A DNA stretch of 64,000 bases from Roseinatronobacter domitianus (lineage in GTDB: Bacteria > Pseudomonadota > Alphaproteobacteria > Rhodobacterales > Rhodobacteraceae). This document shows positions 53,172 to 62,888 of the stretch, in pieces (position 1 is the first letter of the stretch; each line of letters begins with the position of its first letter). A model generated the notes under the pieces. That model saw nothing but the letters and a program-made list of their open reading frames with translations. It searched no databases and was not told the origin of the DNA. Made by a program: the position numbers and the translations under genes. The stretch is taken from assembly GCF_023336755.1 (NCBI RefSeq), contig NZ_JALZWP010000002.1, forward strand, positions 124,001 through 188,000, in the 5' to 3' direction.

Positions 53172-55805
53172 TTAGCCGTCGGACACCATTCCCTTCAACC
53201 TATACACCACATCCAGCGCCTCTCGCGGGGACAGTGTATCGGGATTGACCTCTGCCAATGCGTCCAACACCGGCGAAGGTTTGGCGGGCGCAGGTGCAGG
53301 GGTCTGCACAGCAGAAAACAGCGGCAGATCATCGATCAACGCCTTGGGCGAGGTGCTGCGCGCGCCGTCCTCCAACGCCGCCAGCACCTCGCGCGCCCGC
53401 GCGATCACTGGCGCGGGCAGGCCCGCCAGCTTGGCGACCTGCACACCATAGCTGCGATCGGCCGCGCCACGCCGCACCTCGTGCAGGAAGACGACATCCC
53501 CCTCCCATTCCTTGACGGCCACGGTCGCGTTTTGCACACCCGCCAACCGGTCCGACAGCGCCGTCATCTCGTGGTAATGCGTGGCGAACAGGGCGCGGGT
53601 GCGGTTTACATCGTGCAAATGTTCCAATGTGGCCCACGCAATCGACAGCCCGTCATAGGTTGCCGTGCCGCGCCCGATTTCATCCAAGATCACCAGCGCG
53701 CGATCATCGGCCTGGTTCAGGATCGCAGCCGTTTCGACCATTTCAACCATGAAGGTGGACCGCCCCCGCGCCAGATCGTCGCTGGCCCCCACGCGGCTGA
53801 ACACCTGACTGACCATTCCGATATGTGCCGCGCGCGCAGGCACCCACGCGCCCATCTGCGCCAGAATGGCGATCAGCGCGTTTTGCCGCAGAAAGGTCGA
53901 TTTACCCGCCATATTCGGGCCGGTCAGCAGCCAAATGGCCGCCCCCTGCTCCGCCGACAGGTCGCAATCATTCGCAATGAAAGGGCTGCCCGCACGGGCA
54001 AGCGCCGCCTCGACCACGGGGTGACGCCCACCATCAATGGCAAAAGCGCGGCTGTCATCCAACTTGGGTGCGCACCAGTCGCCGGCGCGTGCCAGATCGG
54101 CCAGCGCAGCGGAAAGGTCGAGTTCCGCCAAGGCTCGCGCAGCCTGGGCAAGCGGCGCGGCAGCGTCGAGCACTTGGGCGCGAAGACCCTCGAACAGCCG
54201 TTTTTCAATTTCCAACGCGCGCCCGCCCGCGTTCAGAATGCGGGTCTCCATCTCGGACAGTTCGACCGTGGTGAAGCGCACCTGATTGGCGGTGGTCTGG
54301 CGGTGGATGAACCGCTCGGACAAAGGCGGGGCCAGCATCCGTTCGGCATGGGTGCTGGTCACTTCGATAAAATAGCCCAAGACATTATTATGCTTGATCT
54401 TGAGCGACCCGATGCCGCTATCCTGCGCATATTCCGCCTGCATGGCAGCAATGACGCTGCGGCCTTCGTCGCGCAGGCGGCGGGCCTCGTCCAGATCGGG
54501 CTCATGGCCGGGCGCAATAAAGCCACCATCACGCGCCAAAAGCGGCGGCTCTGCCACTAACGCGGTGTCGAGCGCATCAAGCAGATGGTCATGGCCCAAA
54601 AGCCCTGCGCGGGCGTCTGCCAACAGGACGGGCAACTCCGGGAGGTGCAACATGTCTGCCAGCGCGCCTGCCTGCGCCAGCGCTGCGCGCACCGCACCCA
54701 GATCGCGCGGGCCGCCCCTGTCCAACGCCAAGCGCGACAGCGCGCGGTCCAGATCGGGCACGGCTTTCAACGCTTGGCGCAGATCACCACAGAGCCGCGA
54801 TTGCCCGTGCAGAAAGCTGACACAAGCCTGCCGCGCCAAGGCGCTGCCAACCCGGCGGGCGGGCGCCGACAAACGCCGCTCCAACAATCGCGCGCCTGCG
54901 GCCGTGACAGTGCGATCCATCGCCGCCAGAAGCGAGCCGTCGCGCCCGCCGGATAATGCCTGCGTCAGTTCCAGATTGCGGCGCGTGGCCGCGTCAATTT
55001 GCACCGCCGCATCGGCGCTTTCCACTGTCGGGGGCTGCAACAGGGGCAGCTTGCCGCGTTGTGTCAGGTCCAGGTAATCCACCAGCGCGCCCAAGGCCGC
55101 GCGCTCGGGCCGGGCAAATTGACCGAACCCATCAAGAGTTTGCACACCGTATAGGTTGCATAACCGTCGCTCTGCGGACCCACTGTCGAAACCGGCAGGG
55201 GCCAGCGCCGTCAGCGCCGCGCCCATATCCTCGACCAGCGGGCGCAGGGATTCAGCCATCGGATCGGCCACCAGAACTTCGCGCGGGGCCAGCCGTGCAA
55301 GCTCTGGCCCAAGTTGCGCGCGCGGGCAGGGCATGACTCGCACCTGGCCCGTCGAAATATCGGCCCAGGCCAGCGCGCCCGCGTCCCTAATTTCGGCATA
55401 TGCGGCAAGGAAATTGTGCCGTCGCGCATCTAGCAAGCTGTCTTCGGTCAGCGTGCCGGGAGTGACAAGGCGCACCACCTCGCGCCGCACGACGGATTTA
55501 TAGCCGCGCTTCTTGGCCTGTTCCGGGCTTTCCATCTGTTCGGCAATCGCCACGCGAAAGCCTTTGCGGATCAGCGTTAGCAGATACCCCTCAGACGCAT
55601 GATGCGGCACGCCGCACATGGCGATATCCTCGCCCGCGTGCTTGCCGCGCTTGGTCAGCGCAATGTCCAGCGCCGCCGCCGCGGCAACGGCATCATCGAA
55701 GAACAATTCGTAGAAATCGCCCATGCGGTAGAATAGCAGCGCATCGGGGTGCTGGGCTTTGACCTCCAGATACTGGGCCATCATGGGGGTGACAGTATCG
55801 CTCAC
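53172..55805 (-). CDS. mutS: DNA mismatch repair protein MutS
   Basis: An 877-residue mismatch-recognition ATPase. The N-terminal mismatch motif is [20 protein letters not shown] (containing the F-x-E type aromatic/Glu pair). Walker A is [10 protein letters not shown] and the Walker B region is [11 protein letters not shown]. The GTG at 55805 is chosen as start: GGAG lies seven bases before it, and [13 protein letters not shown] is the usual MutS beginning. A much longer in-frame reading through the ilvD gene is unsupported. It is divergent from ilvD. Confidence 0.97.
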   Translation of the reverse strand: MSDTVTPMMAQYLEVKAQHPDALLFYRMGDFYELFFDDAVAAAAALDIALTKRGKHAGEDIAMCGVPHHASEGYLLTLIRKGFRVAIAEQMESPEQAKKRGYKSVVRREVVRLVTPGTLTEDSLLDARRHNFLAAYAEIRDAGALAWADISTGQVRVMPCPRAQLGPELARLAPREVLVADPMAESLRPLVEDMGAALTALAPAGFDSGSAERRLCNLYGVQTLDGFGQFARPERAALGALVDYLDLTQRGKLPLLQPPTVESADAAVQIDAATRRNLELTQALSGGRDGSLLAAMDRTVTAAGARLLERRLSAPARRVGSALARQACVSFLHGQSRLCGDLRQALKAVPDLDRALSRLALDRGGPRDLGAVRAALAQAGALADMLHLPELPVLLADARAGLLGHDHLLDALDTALVAEPPLLARDGGFIAPGHEPDLDEARRLRDEGRSVIAAMQAEYAQDSGIGSLKIKHNNVLGYFIEVTSTHAERMLAPPLSERFIHRQTTANQVRFTTVELSEMETRILNAGGRALEIEKRLFEGLRAQVLDAAAPLAQAARALAELDLSAALADLARAGDWCAPKLDDSRAFAIDGGRHPVVEAALARAGSPFIANDCDLSAEQGAAIWLLTGPNMAGKSTFLRQNALIAILAQMGAWVPARAAHIGMVSQVFSRVGASDDLARGRSTFMVEMVETAAILNQADDRALVILDEIGRGTATYDGLSIAWATLEHLHDVNRTRALFATHYHEMTALSDRLAGVQNATVAVKEWEGDVVFLHEVRRGAADRSYGVQVAKLAGLPAPVIARAREVLAALEDGARSTSPKALIDDLPLFSAVQTPAPAPAKPSPVLDALAEVNPDTLSPREALDVVYRLKGMVSDG

Positions 55806-55940
55806 GCATACGCTCCGGCTAAAGGCGGTGGCGCAGACCCTAGCGAAGCCCGCGACTATGCGAAAGAGGGCTGATCCCCGGTTTTCCTTGCCCGGTCTCA
55901 GGGTGCTGGCTACCTTACCTGAAAACCAACAGAGGATGCC

Positions 55941-57677
55941 ATGACAGACACGCCCCGCTTTGATAAATCCCGCCTGCCCTCTCGCCATGTGACCGAAGGG
56001 CCGTCCCGTGCGCCGCACCGGTCCTATTTCTATGCCATGGGCCTGACAGAAAAGGAAATTCACCAGCCGTGGGTGGGCGTTGCAACCTGCTGGAACGAAG
56101 CTGCGCCCTGCAACATCTCGCTCGACCGTCAGGCCAAGGTGGTGAAAAAGGGTGTCGCCAAAGGTGGTGGCACTGCGCGCGAATTCACCACCATCACCGT
56201 GACCGACGGCATCGCCATGGGGCATGAGGGGATGAAATCCTCGCTGGCGTCGCGCGAAGCGATTGCCGACACAGTAGAACTGACCATGCGCGGGCATTGC
56301 TATGACGCGCTTGTGGGGCTGGCGGGCTGCGACAAATCTTTGCCCGGCATGATGATGGCCATGGTTCGGCTGAACGTGCCTTCTGTCTTCATTTATGGCG
56401 GGTCCATTCTGCCCGGTCGGCTGGATGGCAAGGACGTGACCGTGCAGGACGTGTTCGAAGCGGTTGGAAAGCATCAGGCAGGCAATTACTCCGATGCCGA
56501 ACTGGCGGTGCTGGAGCGTGTCGCCTGCCCAAGCGCCGGGGCCTGCGGGGGGCAATTCACCGCCAACACCATGGCCTGCGTGTCCGAAGCGATCGGGCTT
56601 GCGCTGCTGAACAGCTCTGGTGCGCCCGCGCCCTACGAGTCGCGCGACCAATATTGCGAGGAATCAGGCCGCACCGTCATGGACCTGCTGGCCCGGAACC
56701 TGCGCCCACGCGACATTGTCACCCGCAAATCACTGGAAAACGCCGCCCGCGTCGTCGCCTGCACCGGCGGGTCCACGAATGCGGGGCTGCATTTGCCCGC
56801 CATCGCGCATGAGGCGGGGATTGATTTCGACCTGAAAGATGTCTGCGACATTTTCCGCGACACGCCCTATTTCGTGAACCTGAAACCGGGCGGCGACTAT
56901 GTGGCCAAAGACCTGTATGAGGTGGGTGGCCTGCCCGTGGTTCTGAAGGAATTGCGCAAGGCCGGGCTGGTCCATGAAGATTGCCTGACCGTTACAGGGC
57001 GCAGCATTGGGGAAGAACTCGACCGCATTTCGCTAGAGGCTGACGGGCGGGTAATTCACCCCATTTCCAACCCGATCAGCAAGACCGGCGGGGTGGTCGG
57101 GCTGCACGGCAATCTGGCGCCCGATGGTGCGATTGTGAAGGTTGCGGGCATGTCCGAAGAGGACCAGGTCTTTACCGGTCCAGCGCGCGTGTTTGAATGC
57201 GAGGAAGATGCTTTCGCCGCCGTCAAGGCGCGTGACTACGAACCGGGCGACGTTATCGTCATTCGTAACGAAGGTCCGGCAGGCGGACCGGGTATGCGCG
57301 AAATGCTGGCCACGACGGCCGCGCTTTCGGGCCAAGCCATGGGCAAGCGCGTGGCGTTGATTACCGATGGCCGCTTTTCGGGCGCGACGCGTGGGTTCTG
57401 TGTGGGCCATGTTGGGCCGGAAGCCGCGCATGGCGGGCCGATTGCACTGCTGCAAAATGGCGACATGATTACGCTGAACGCGCTGACGGGCGAATTGTCG
57501 GTCGCCCTGTCGGATGAGGAGCTGGAATCGCGGCGCAAAGCATGGGCCGGCGCGCGACCGACCATTCATACCAGTGGCGCGCTGTATAAATACGCGCAGC
57601 TTGTGGGGCCGACCCGCTTGGGCGCAGTGACGCATCCGGGCGCGAAGGGCGAAGGCCACATCTACGCGGATATCTGA
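55941..57677 (+). CDS. ilvD: Dihydroxy-acid dehydratase (IlvD/EDD family), first copy
   Basis: A 578-residue Fe-S dehydratase converting 2,3-dihydroxy-isovalerate to 2-oxoisovalerate, or a related sugar-acid dehydration. Cysteines in [21 protein letters not shown] and [10 protein letters not shown] are the three cluster ligands of the [2Fe-2S] type found in actinobacteria and plants. It ends in [25 protein letters not shown] (given here as [10 protein letters not shown] then [12 protein letters not shown]). It differs clearly from the copy at 61042-62883 and is transcribed alone. Its product could feed panB. Confidence 0.9.
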   Translation: MTDTPRFDKSRLPSRHVTEGPSRAPHRSYFYAMGLTEKEIHQPWVGVATCWNEAAPCNISLDRQAKVVKKGVAKGGGTAREFTTITVTDGIAMGHEGMKSSLASREAIADTVELTMRGHCYDALVGLAGCDKSLPGMMMAMVRLNVPSVFIYGGSILPGRLDGKDVTVQDVFEAVGKHQAGNYSDAELAVLERVACPSAGACGGQFTANTMACVSEAIGLALLNSSGAPAPYESRDQYCEESGRTVMDLLARNLRPRDIVTRKSLENAARVVACTGGSTNAGLHLPAIAHEAGIDFDLKDVCDIFRDTPYFVNLKPGGDYVAKDLYEVGGLPVVLKELRKAGLVHEDCLTVTGRSIGEELDRISLEADGRVIHPISNPISKTGGVVGLHGNLAPDGAIVKVAGMSEEDQVFTGPARVFECEEDAFAAVKARDYEPGDVIVIRNEGPAGGPGMREMLATTAALSGQAMGKRVALITDGRFSGATRGFCVGHVGPEAAHGGPIALLQNGDMITLNALTGELSVALSDEELESRRKAWAGARPTIHTSGALYKYAQLVGPTRLGAVTHPGAKGEGHIYADI

Positions 57678-57682
57678 ACGCG

Positions 57683-57711
57683 GGCACGGCGGGGCAAACC
57701 CCCGCCGTGCC
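57683..57711. terminator. Strong hairpin between convergent ilvD and mcl1
   Basis: GGCACGGCGGGG (57683-57694) pairs perfectly with CCCCGCCGTGCC (57700-57711). There is no clear T tract, so it is probably a transcription barrier or RNA 3' end shared by the two convergent genes. Confidence 0.7.
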
Positions 57712-57725
57712 GCTATCTTGTCGGC

Positions 57726-58682
57726 TTAGGCCGCGATCATTTCAGACTGACGCACGATTACTTCGGCCTGCTTTATAGACGCGATATCGACCAAACGGCC
57801 CTTGTAAACAGTTGCCCCTTCGCCGCGCGCCTTGGCCTGTTCCATCGCATCCAGAATTTCGCGGGCCTCGGCCACAGCCGCTTCGGACGGGGTAAAGACC
57901 TCGTTGGCAAGCGCCACCTGCTTGGGGTGGATTGCCCATTTGCCGACCATGCCCAAGGTGGCAGAGCGGCGCGCCTGCGCGCGGAAACCCTCATCATCGC
58001 TGAAGTCGCCAAAGGGGCCATCGACCGGAAGAACACCATGGGCGCGGCAGGCGGCAACGATGGCCGATTGCGCCCAATGCCACGGATCGGACCAGTATTG
58101 CGCACCCTCACGCAGCATATAGTAGTTTTCCTGCGTGCCCCCGATGCCGGTGGTGGACATACCCATCGACGCTGCGAAATCTGCCGCGCCAAGGGACATG
58201 GCGGTCAGGCGGGGCGAAGCGGCTGCGATTTCGGCGACATTGGTGATACCGGCGGCGGATTCGATAATGACCTCGAACCCGATGCGCTTTGTTCGGCCTT
58301 TCGCAGCCTCAACGGCGGTGACAAGCGCATCCACGGCGTAGATATCGGCAGCACAGCCCACTTTCGGGATCATGATCTGGTCCAGCCGCTCCGAGCCACG
58401 CTCCAGCAGGTCGACCACATCACGATACCAGAAGGGGCTGTCCAACCCGTTTATCCGCACCGAAAGGGTTTTCTTGCCCCAATCGACGTCATGGGTCGCC
58501 GCGATGACATTCTCGCGCGCGCTGTCTTTGTCCGAAGGCGCGACGGAATCCTCTAGATCCAGATTAATGACATCAGCGGCGCTGGCGGCCATCTTCTCGA
58601 ACAGCGCCATGCGCGATCCGGGGCCAAACAATTGGCAACGATTGGGGCGGGCGACGGGCGCAGGTTGAAGGCGGAAGCTCAT
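57726..58682 (-). CDS. mcl1: L-malyl-CoA / beta-methylmalyl-CoA lyase
   Basis: A 318-residue HpcH/citrate-lyase-family enzyme, the same length as Rhodobacter sphaeroides Mcl1 and, from memory, very similar. It cleaves L-malyl-CoA to acetyl-CoA and glyoxylate and beta-methylmalyl-CoA to propionyl-CoA and glyoxylate, as in the ethylmalonyl-CoA pathway. Motifs are the metal-binding Glu in VINLDLEDSV, IMIPKVGC, FEVIIESAAGI and GAADFAASMG. The ATG at 58682 matches the family start. It is divergent from dgcN. Confidence 0.95.
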   Translation of the reverse strand: MSFRLQPAPVARPNRCQLFGPGSRMALFEKMAASAADVINLDLEDSVAPSDKDSARENVIAATHDVDWGKKTLSVRINGLDSPFWYRDVVDLLERGSERLDQIMIPKVGCAADIYAVDALVTAVEAAKGRTKRIGFEVIIESAAGITNVAEIAAASPRLTAMSLGAADFAASMGMSTTGIGGTQENYYMLREGAQYWSDPWHWAQSAIVAACRAHGVLPVDGPFGDFSDDEGFRAQARRSATLGMVGKWAIHPKQVALANEVFTPSEAAVAEAREILDAMEQAKARGEGATVYKGRLVDIASIKQAEVIVRQSEMIAA

Positions 58683-58750
58683 GATGTGACCTTTCGGGAC
58701 AGGATATGTCGGAATGATGCGATTTTTTGGTATATTGTTGCATACCGGTT

Positions 58751-58914
58751 CGCAAGAGCTTTTCTGCGCTCGCAAAGGTCATGCTGCGCGGCAGCATAAG
58801 TGCGGTCATTATTTGCGCATAAATCCGTATTTAAGAGATTTTCTTCGCAAAATGGTAGATTAGATGACGCAAATCACGAAACACTCCCCTGAAACTTGGA
58901 TAGACTAACGCAAA
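58751..58914. promoter_or_regulatory. CGCAAA repeats and ATGCTGC palindrome in mcl1-dgcN divergent region
   Basis: The 260-bp gap between mcl1 and dgcN holds CGCAAG (58751), CGCAAA (58771, 58846, 58868, 58909) and an inverted one in ATTTGCGC (58811). A perfect palindrome, ATGCTGC-GCG-GCAGCAT, spans 58781-58797. The 20-22-bp spacings of several motifs suggest repeated binding on one DNA face. The factor is unknown: PhaR-like (CTGC-N3-GCAG), a short-chain acyl-CoA regulator or DgcR are candidates. Confidence 0.4.
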
Positions 58915-58942
58915 ATCTGACCCCCGCATGTTGGAGGCCCGC

Positions 58943-59944
58943 ATGATCGAAACTCCTTACTTGTTGTTCCTTGGCGATGCGCCGGACCCGTTGGCGGCCA
59001 AAGTCGCCCAAGGCATAAAGGATTGGCGGCCCGATTTCGCGCTTGGCCAGTTCCGCATGGACGGTTGCCGCGCCGATATGGGCCTGCCCGATATGACACT
59101 GGCCGACGCCAAGGCGGCCGGCGCGAAAACGCTGGTGATCGGGGTGGCCAACCGGGGCGGCGTTATTTCCGCCGCGTGGAAAAAAGTGCTGATCGCGGCG
59201 CTGGAAGAAGGGTTCGATCTGGCATCCGGCCTGCATAACCTGCTGCGCGATGAACCCGACCTGCAGGCCGTGGCCAAGGCAACCGGACGCAGGCTGCACG
59301 ACGTGCGGGTGCCCTCGGTGCAATACCCCATCGCCAATGGCGAAAAACGCAGCGGCAAGCGTTGTCTGGCCGTGGGGACGGATTGTTCCGTCGGCAAGAT
59401 GTATACCGCGCTGTGCATGGAGCGCGAGATGGTGGCGCGCGGCATGAAGGCCAGTTTCCGCGCCACCGGACAAACCGGCATCCTGATTACCGGCGATGGC
59501 GTGCCGCTGGATGCAGTGATCGCAGATTTCATGGCGGGCTCTGTTGAATGGCTGACGCCCGACAATGACCCCGACCATTGGGACCTGATCGAGGGGCAGG
59601 GATCATTGTTCCATGTGTCCTATTCGGGCGTGACCATGGCGTTGATCCATGGCGGGCAACCCGATGCGTTGATCCTGAGCCACGAGCCGACCCGCAGCCA
59701 CATGCGCGGGCTGCCCGGCTATGATCTGCCGTCCTTGGAAGCCCTGCGCGATATGGCGCTGGCTCTGGCACGGGTGGCGAACCCGGCCTGTCAGGTGGTT
59801 GGAATTTCCGTCAACACCGCCGCTTTGGATGACGACGCGGCGCGCAGCTGTTGCGCCGAGATCGAGACGCGGATGGGCTTGCCGACGGTGGACCCGTTCC
59901 GCCACGGTGCCGGGCGATTGGTGGATGCCTTGGCGTCTGTATAA
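58943..59944 (+). CDS. dgcN: D-glutamate N-acetyltransferase DgcN (DUF1611)
   Basis: A 333-residue protein of the DUF1611 family. An N-terminal domain (about 1-125) is followed by a P-loop-like GTDCSVGKM (145-153) in the C-terminal domain. Recent work in marine bacteria named DgcN the N-acetyltransferase of D-glutamate, the first step of the DgcN-DgcA pathway turning D-Glu into L-Glu. The ATG at 58943 is chosen because GGAGG lies five bases before it. dgcA follows 72 bp later. Confidence 0.85.
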   Translation: MIETPYLLFLGDAPDPLAAKVAQGIKDWRPDFALGQFRMDGCRADMGLPDMTLADAKAAGAKTLVIGVANRGGVISAAWKKVLIAALEEGFDLASGLHNLLRDEPDLQAVAKATGRRLHDVRVPSVQYPIANGEKRSGKRCLAVGTDCSVGKMYTALCMEREMVARGMKASFRATGQTGILITGDGVPLDAVIADFMAGSVEWLTPDNDPDHWDLIEGQGSLFHVSYSGVTMALIHGGQPDALILSHEPTRSHMRGLPGYDLPSLEALRDMALALARVANPACQVVGISVNTAALDDDAARSCCAEIETRMGLPTVDPFRHGAGRLVDALASV

Positions 59945-60009
59945 GGGGCTTTGCCCCTCTGGAGCCTGCGGCTCCATTCACCCCAGGATATTTAAGCAAG
60001 GATGAAAGG
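59944..60009 (+). repeat. Rhodobacterales-type interspersed repeat between dgcN and dgcA
   Basis: Two adjacent hairpins, AGGGGCTTTGCCCCT (59944-59958) and GGAGCCTGCGGCTCC (59961-59975), are followed by ACCCCAGGATATTTAAGC and AAGGATGAAAGG. This order (GGGGCTNTGCCCC, a second GC hairpin, GGATATTT, an A/G-rich tail) is one I recall from many Rhodobacterales intergenic regions. It touches the dgcN stop and supplies the ribosome-binding site of dgcA. Confidence 0.6.
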
Positions 60010-60016
60010 AGATCGC

Positions 60017-60979
60017 GTGTTGAGGGTTGTAACGGACCGCTTCGCCTTGGCAGAGGTATTCACCATCGCGCGCGGATCTCGGACGCATGCAGACGTGCTG
60101 CGTGCGGAACTGGCGCAAGATGGGGTGCGCGGGCATGGCGAATGTGTGCCCTATGCCCGGTATGGCGAAACGATTGCGTCGGTCCGGACGCAAATCGAAG
60201 GATTGGATGCCGGGATTGACCGACTGGCGTTGCAAGATGCGCTACCCGCCGGGGCCGCGCGCAATGCGGTGGATTGCGCGTTTTGGGATTGGGACGCGAA
60301 ACGCGCGGGGCGCCGCGTTTGGGATTTGGCAGGATTGCAGGCACCGGCGCCGGTTGTGACGGCCTTCACCCTGTCGCTGGACACGCCCGAAAAGATGGAG
60401 TTGGCCGCGCGCAAACATGCCGCGCGGCCCTTGCTGAAGATCAAGCTGGGCACGGCTGACGATATGCCCCGGTTGGAGGCCGTGCGGCGGGGCGCGCCTG
60501 ACACGCGCATCATCATTGACGCGAATGAGGGCTGGGATGCCGATGTCTATGCCGATCTGGCGCCGCATTTGCTGCGACTGGGTGTGGAGATGGTCGAGCA
60601 GCCTTTGCCCGCCGGGGCCGATGATATGTTGGCCGAGATTGCGCGCCCGCTGCCGGTTTGCGCGGACGAGAGCTGCCATGACCGCGCCAGCTTGCCCGCG
60701 CTGCGCGGCAAGTATGACATGGTCAACATAAAGCTGGATAAGACCGGCGGCTTGACCGAGGCGCTGGCGCTGCGCGATGCCGCCCGCGCCGAAGGCTACC
60801 GCGTGATGGTCGGCTGTATGGTTGGGTCGTCCCTGGCCATGGCACCGGCTGTTCTGGTCGCACAGGGCGCTGACATCGTCGATCTGGACGGGCCGTTGTT
60901 GTTGGCAGAGGACCGCGATCCGGCGTTGTTTTATGACGCAAGCGGCGTGCACCCACCCTTGCCTGAACTATGGGGCTGA
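60017..60979 (+). CDS. dgcA: N-acetyl-D-glutamate racemase DgcA (enolase superfamily)
   Basis: A 320-residue enolase-superfamily protein, often annotated as L-Ala-D/L-Glu epimerase. Acid/base lysines lie in LKIKLG (Lys141, Lys143) and NIKLDKTGG (Lys239 and Lys242). The metal ligands are Asp168 (IDAN), Glu194 (VEQPL) and Asp217 (ADES). Pairing with dgcN supports the DgcA assignment: racemising N-acetyl-D-Glu to the L form. The GTG at 60017 has GGAG five bases upstream; the ATG at 60002 lies within the repeat. Confidence 0.82.
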   Translation: MLRVVTDRFALAEVFTIARGSRTHADVLRAELAQDGVRGHGECVPYARYGETIASVRTQIEGLDAGIDRLALQDALPAGAARNAVDCAFWDWDAKRAGRRVWDLAGLQAPAPVVTAFTLSLDTPEKMELAARKHAARPLLKIKLGTADDMPRLEAVRRGAPDTRIIIDANEGWDADVYADLAPHLLRLGVEMVEQPLPAGADDMLAEIARPLPVCADESCHDRASLPALRGKYDMVNIKLDKTGGLTEALALRDAARAEGYRVMVGCMVGSSLAMAPAVLVAQGADIVDLDGPLLLAEDRDPALFYDASGVHPPLPELWG

Positions 60980-61041
60980 CGGCTCTTCCCCAAGGCTCGC
61001 GCATGCGCTAATCAGTCGTGATCCGCCACAAGGAGAGCCAG

Positions 61042-62883
61042 ATGCCCCGTTATCGTTCCCGCACCACCACTCATGGCCGTAACATGGCAGGCGCGCGCGG
61101 CCTGTGGCGCGCAACCGGCATGACCGACAGTGACTGGGACAAGCCGATCATCGCTATCGTCAACAGCTTTACCCAGTTCGTTCCGGGGCATGTGCACCTG
61201 AAAGACCTGGGCCAACTGGTGGCCCGCGAGGTCGAAAAAGCGGGCGGTGTGGCCAAGGAATTCAACACCATCGCGGTAGATGACGGCATTGCCATGGGGC
61301 ATGACGGGATGCTGTATTCCCTGCCCTCACGCGAGGTGATCGCGGATTCGACTGAATACATGGTCAATGCCCATTGCGCCGATGCGATGGTCTGCATTTC
61401 CAACTGCGACAAGATCACACCTGGTATGCTGATGGCTGCGATGCGGCTGAACATCCCTGTTGTATTCGTGTCGGGCGGGCCGATGGAGGCCGGGAAAATC
61501 GAGGTCGACGGCGTTGAGAAGGCACTGGACCTTGTCGATGCGATGGTTGTTGCGGCCGATGACAAATATACCGACGCGCAAGTGCAAGCGATCGAAGAAG
61601 CCGCCTGCCCGACCTGCGGGTCATGTTCGGGCATGTTTACCGCCAATTCGATGAACTGTCTGACCGAAGCCTTGGGGCTGTCGCTGCCGGGCAATGGCTC
61701 GACATTGGCCACCCATGCCGACCGCGAAAAGCTGTTCAAGCGCGCGGGCCATCTGATCGTGGAAAACGCCAAGCGCTATTACGAGCAAGATGACGACAGC
61801 GTGCTGCCGCGCAACATTGCCAGCTTCAAAGCGTTCGAGAATGCAATGTCGCTGGATATCGCCATGGGCGGGTCCACCAACACCGTGTTGCACCTGTTGG
61901 CCGCCGCACATGAGGGCGGGATCGACTTTAGCATGCAGGATATCGACCGCCTGTCGCGCCGCGTGCCCTGCCTGTGCAAGGTGGCACCGGCCAAAGACGA
62001 TGTGCATATGGAAGATGTCCACCGCGCCGGCGGCATCATGTCGATCCTGGGGCAATTGGACAATGCGGGCCTGCTGCACAATGACCTTCCAACCGTTCAC
62101 AGCCCAACCATGGGCATGGCGCTGGATATGTGGGATGTCTCGCGCACCGACGACCCAGAGGTGCAGCAATTCTACCGTGCTGCCCCCGGCGGCGTGCGCA
62201 CAACGCAAGCATTTTCGCAAGCGAACCGCTACAAAACGCTGGATACCGACCGCGAGACGGGTGTCATCCGCACCAAAGAACATGCGTTCAGCCAAGACGG
62301 CGGTTTGGCGGTGCTGTTCGGCAATCTGGCAGAACAGGGCTGCATTGTGAAAACGGCGGGCGTGGATGACAGTATCCTGAAATTCAGCGGCCCTGCGCGC
62401 GTGTTCGAGAGCCAGGACGATGCTGTCAGCGGTATTCTGACCGGTAAGGTCGTGGCTGGCGAAGTGGTCGTCATCCGCTACGAGGGGCCACGCGGCGGAC
62501 CGGGGATGCAGGAAATGCTATACCCGACCAGCTATCTGAAATCGAAGGGGCTAGGCGCGGCCTGTGCTTTGGTCACGGACGGTCGCTTCTCGGGCGGCAC
62601 ATCGGGGCTGTCCATTGGCCATGTCTCGCCAGAGGCCGAAGAGGGCGGATTGATCGGGATTGTCGAAAATGGCGACCTGATCGAGATCGACATCCCGGAG
62701 CGCCGGATCGAGCTGAAGGTTGATGACGCGACCCTTGCCGCGCGCCGCGCCGCACAGGACGAAAAAGGCTGGAAGCCCGCCAAGCCGCGCCCCCGCAAGG
62801 TCTCTACTGCGCTGCGGGCCTATGCGGCGCTGACCACATCGGCGGCCATGGGGGCCGTGCGCAAATTGCCTGAAGGATGGTAA
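61042..62883 (+). CDS. ilvD: Dihydroxy-acid dehydratase (E. coli IlvD type), second copy
   Basis: A 613-residue dehydratase close to E. coli IlvD (616 aa). [43 protein letters not shown] and [13 protein letters not shown]-type text are in register with that enzyme. It has a Cys in [13 protein letters not shown] but lacks the early Cys of the first copy. It should make 2-oxoisovalerate and 2-oxo-3-methylvalerate for branched-chain amino acids. It is on the same strand as dgcNA and overlaps or abuts the transaminase gene. The ATG at 61042 follows AAGGAGAGCCAG. Confidence 0.93.
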   Translation: MPRYRSRTTTHGRNMAGARGLWRATGMTDSDWDKPIIAIVNSFTQFVPGHVHLKDLGQLVAREVEKAGGVAKEFNTIAVDDGIAMGHDGMLYSLPSREVIADSTEYMVNAHCADAMVCISNCDKITPGMLMAAMRLNIPVVFVSGGPMEAGKIEVDGVEKALDLVDAMVVAADDKYTDAQVQAIEEAACPTCGSCSGMFTANSMNCLTEALGLSLPGNGSTLATHADREKLFKRAGHLIVENAKRYYEQDDDSVLPRNIASFKAFENAMSLDIAMGGSTNTVLHLLAAAHEGGIDFSMQDIDRLSRRVPCLCKVAPAKDDVHMEDVHRAGGIMSILGQLDNAGLLHNDLPTVHSPTMGMALDMWDVSRTDDPEVQQFYRAAPGGVRTTQAFSQANRYKTLDTDRETGVIRTKEHAFSQDGGLAVLFGNLAEQGCIVKTAGVDDSILKFSGPARVFESQDDAVSGILTGKVVAGEVVVIRYEGPRGGPGMQEMLYPTSYLKSKGLGAACALVTDGRFSGGTSGLSIGHVSPEAEEGGLIGIVENGDLIEIDIPERRIELKVDDATLAARRAAQDEKGWKPAKPRPRKVSTALRAYAALTTSAAMGAVRKLPEGW

Positions 62884-62888
62884 ACCGA

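Noticed and set aside
55806-56651. An extension of mutS by about 280 codons to 56651
   Set aside because: It runs antisense through ilvD, has no ribosome-binding site and lies before the normal MutS N-terminus.
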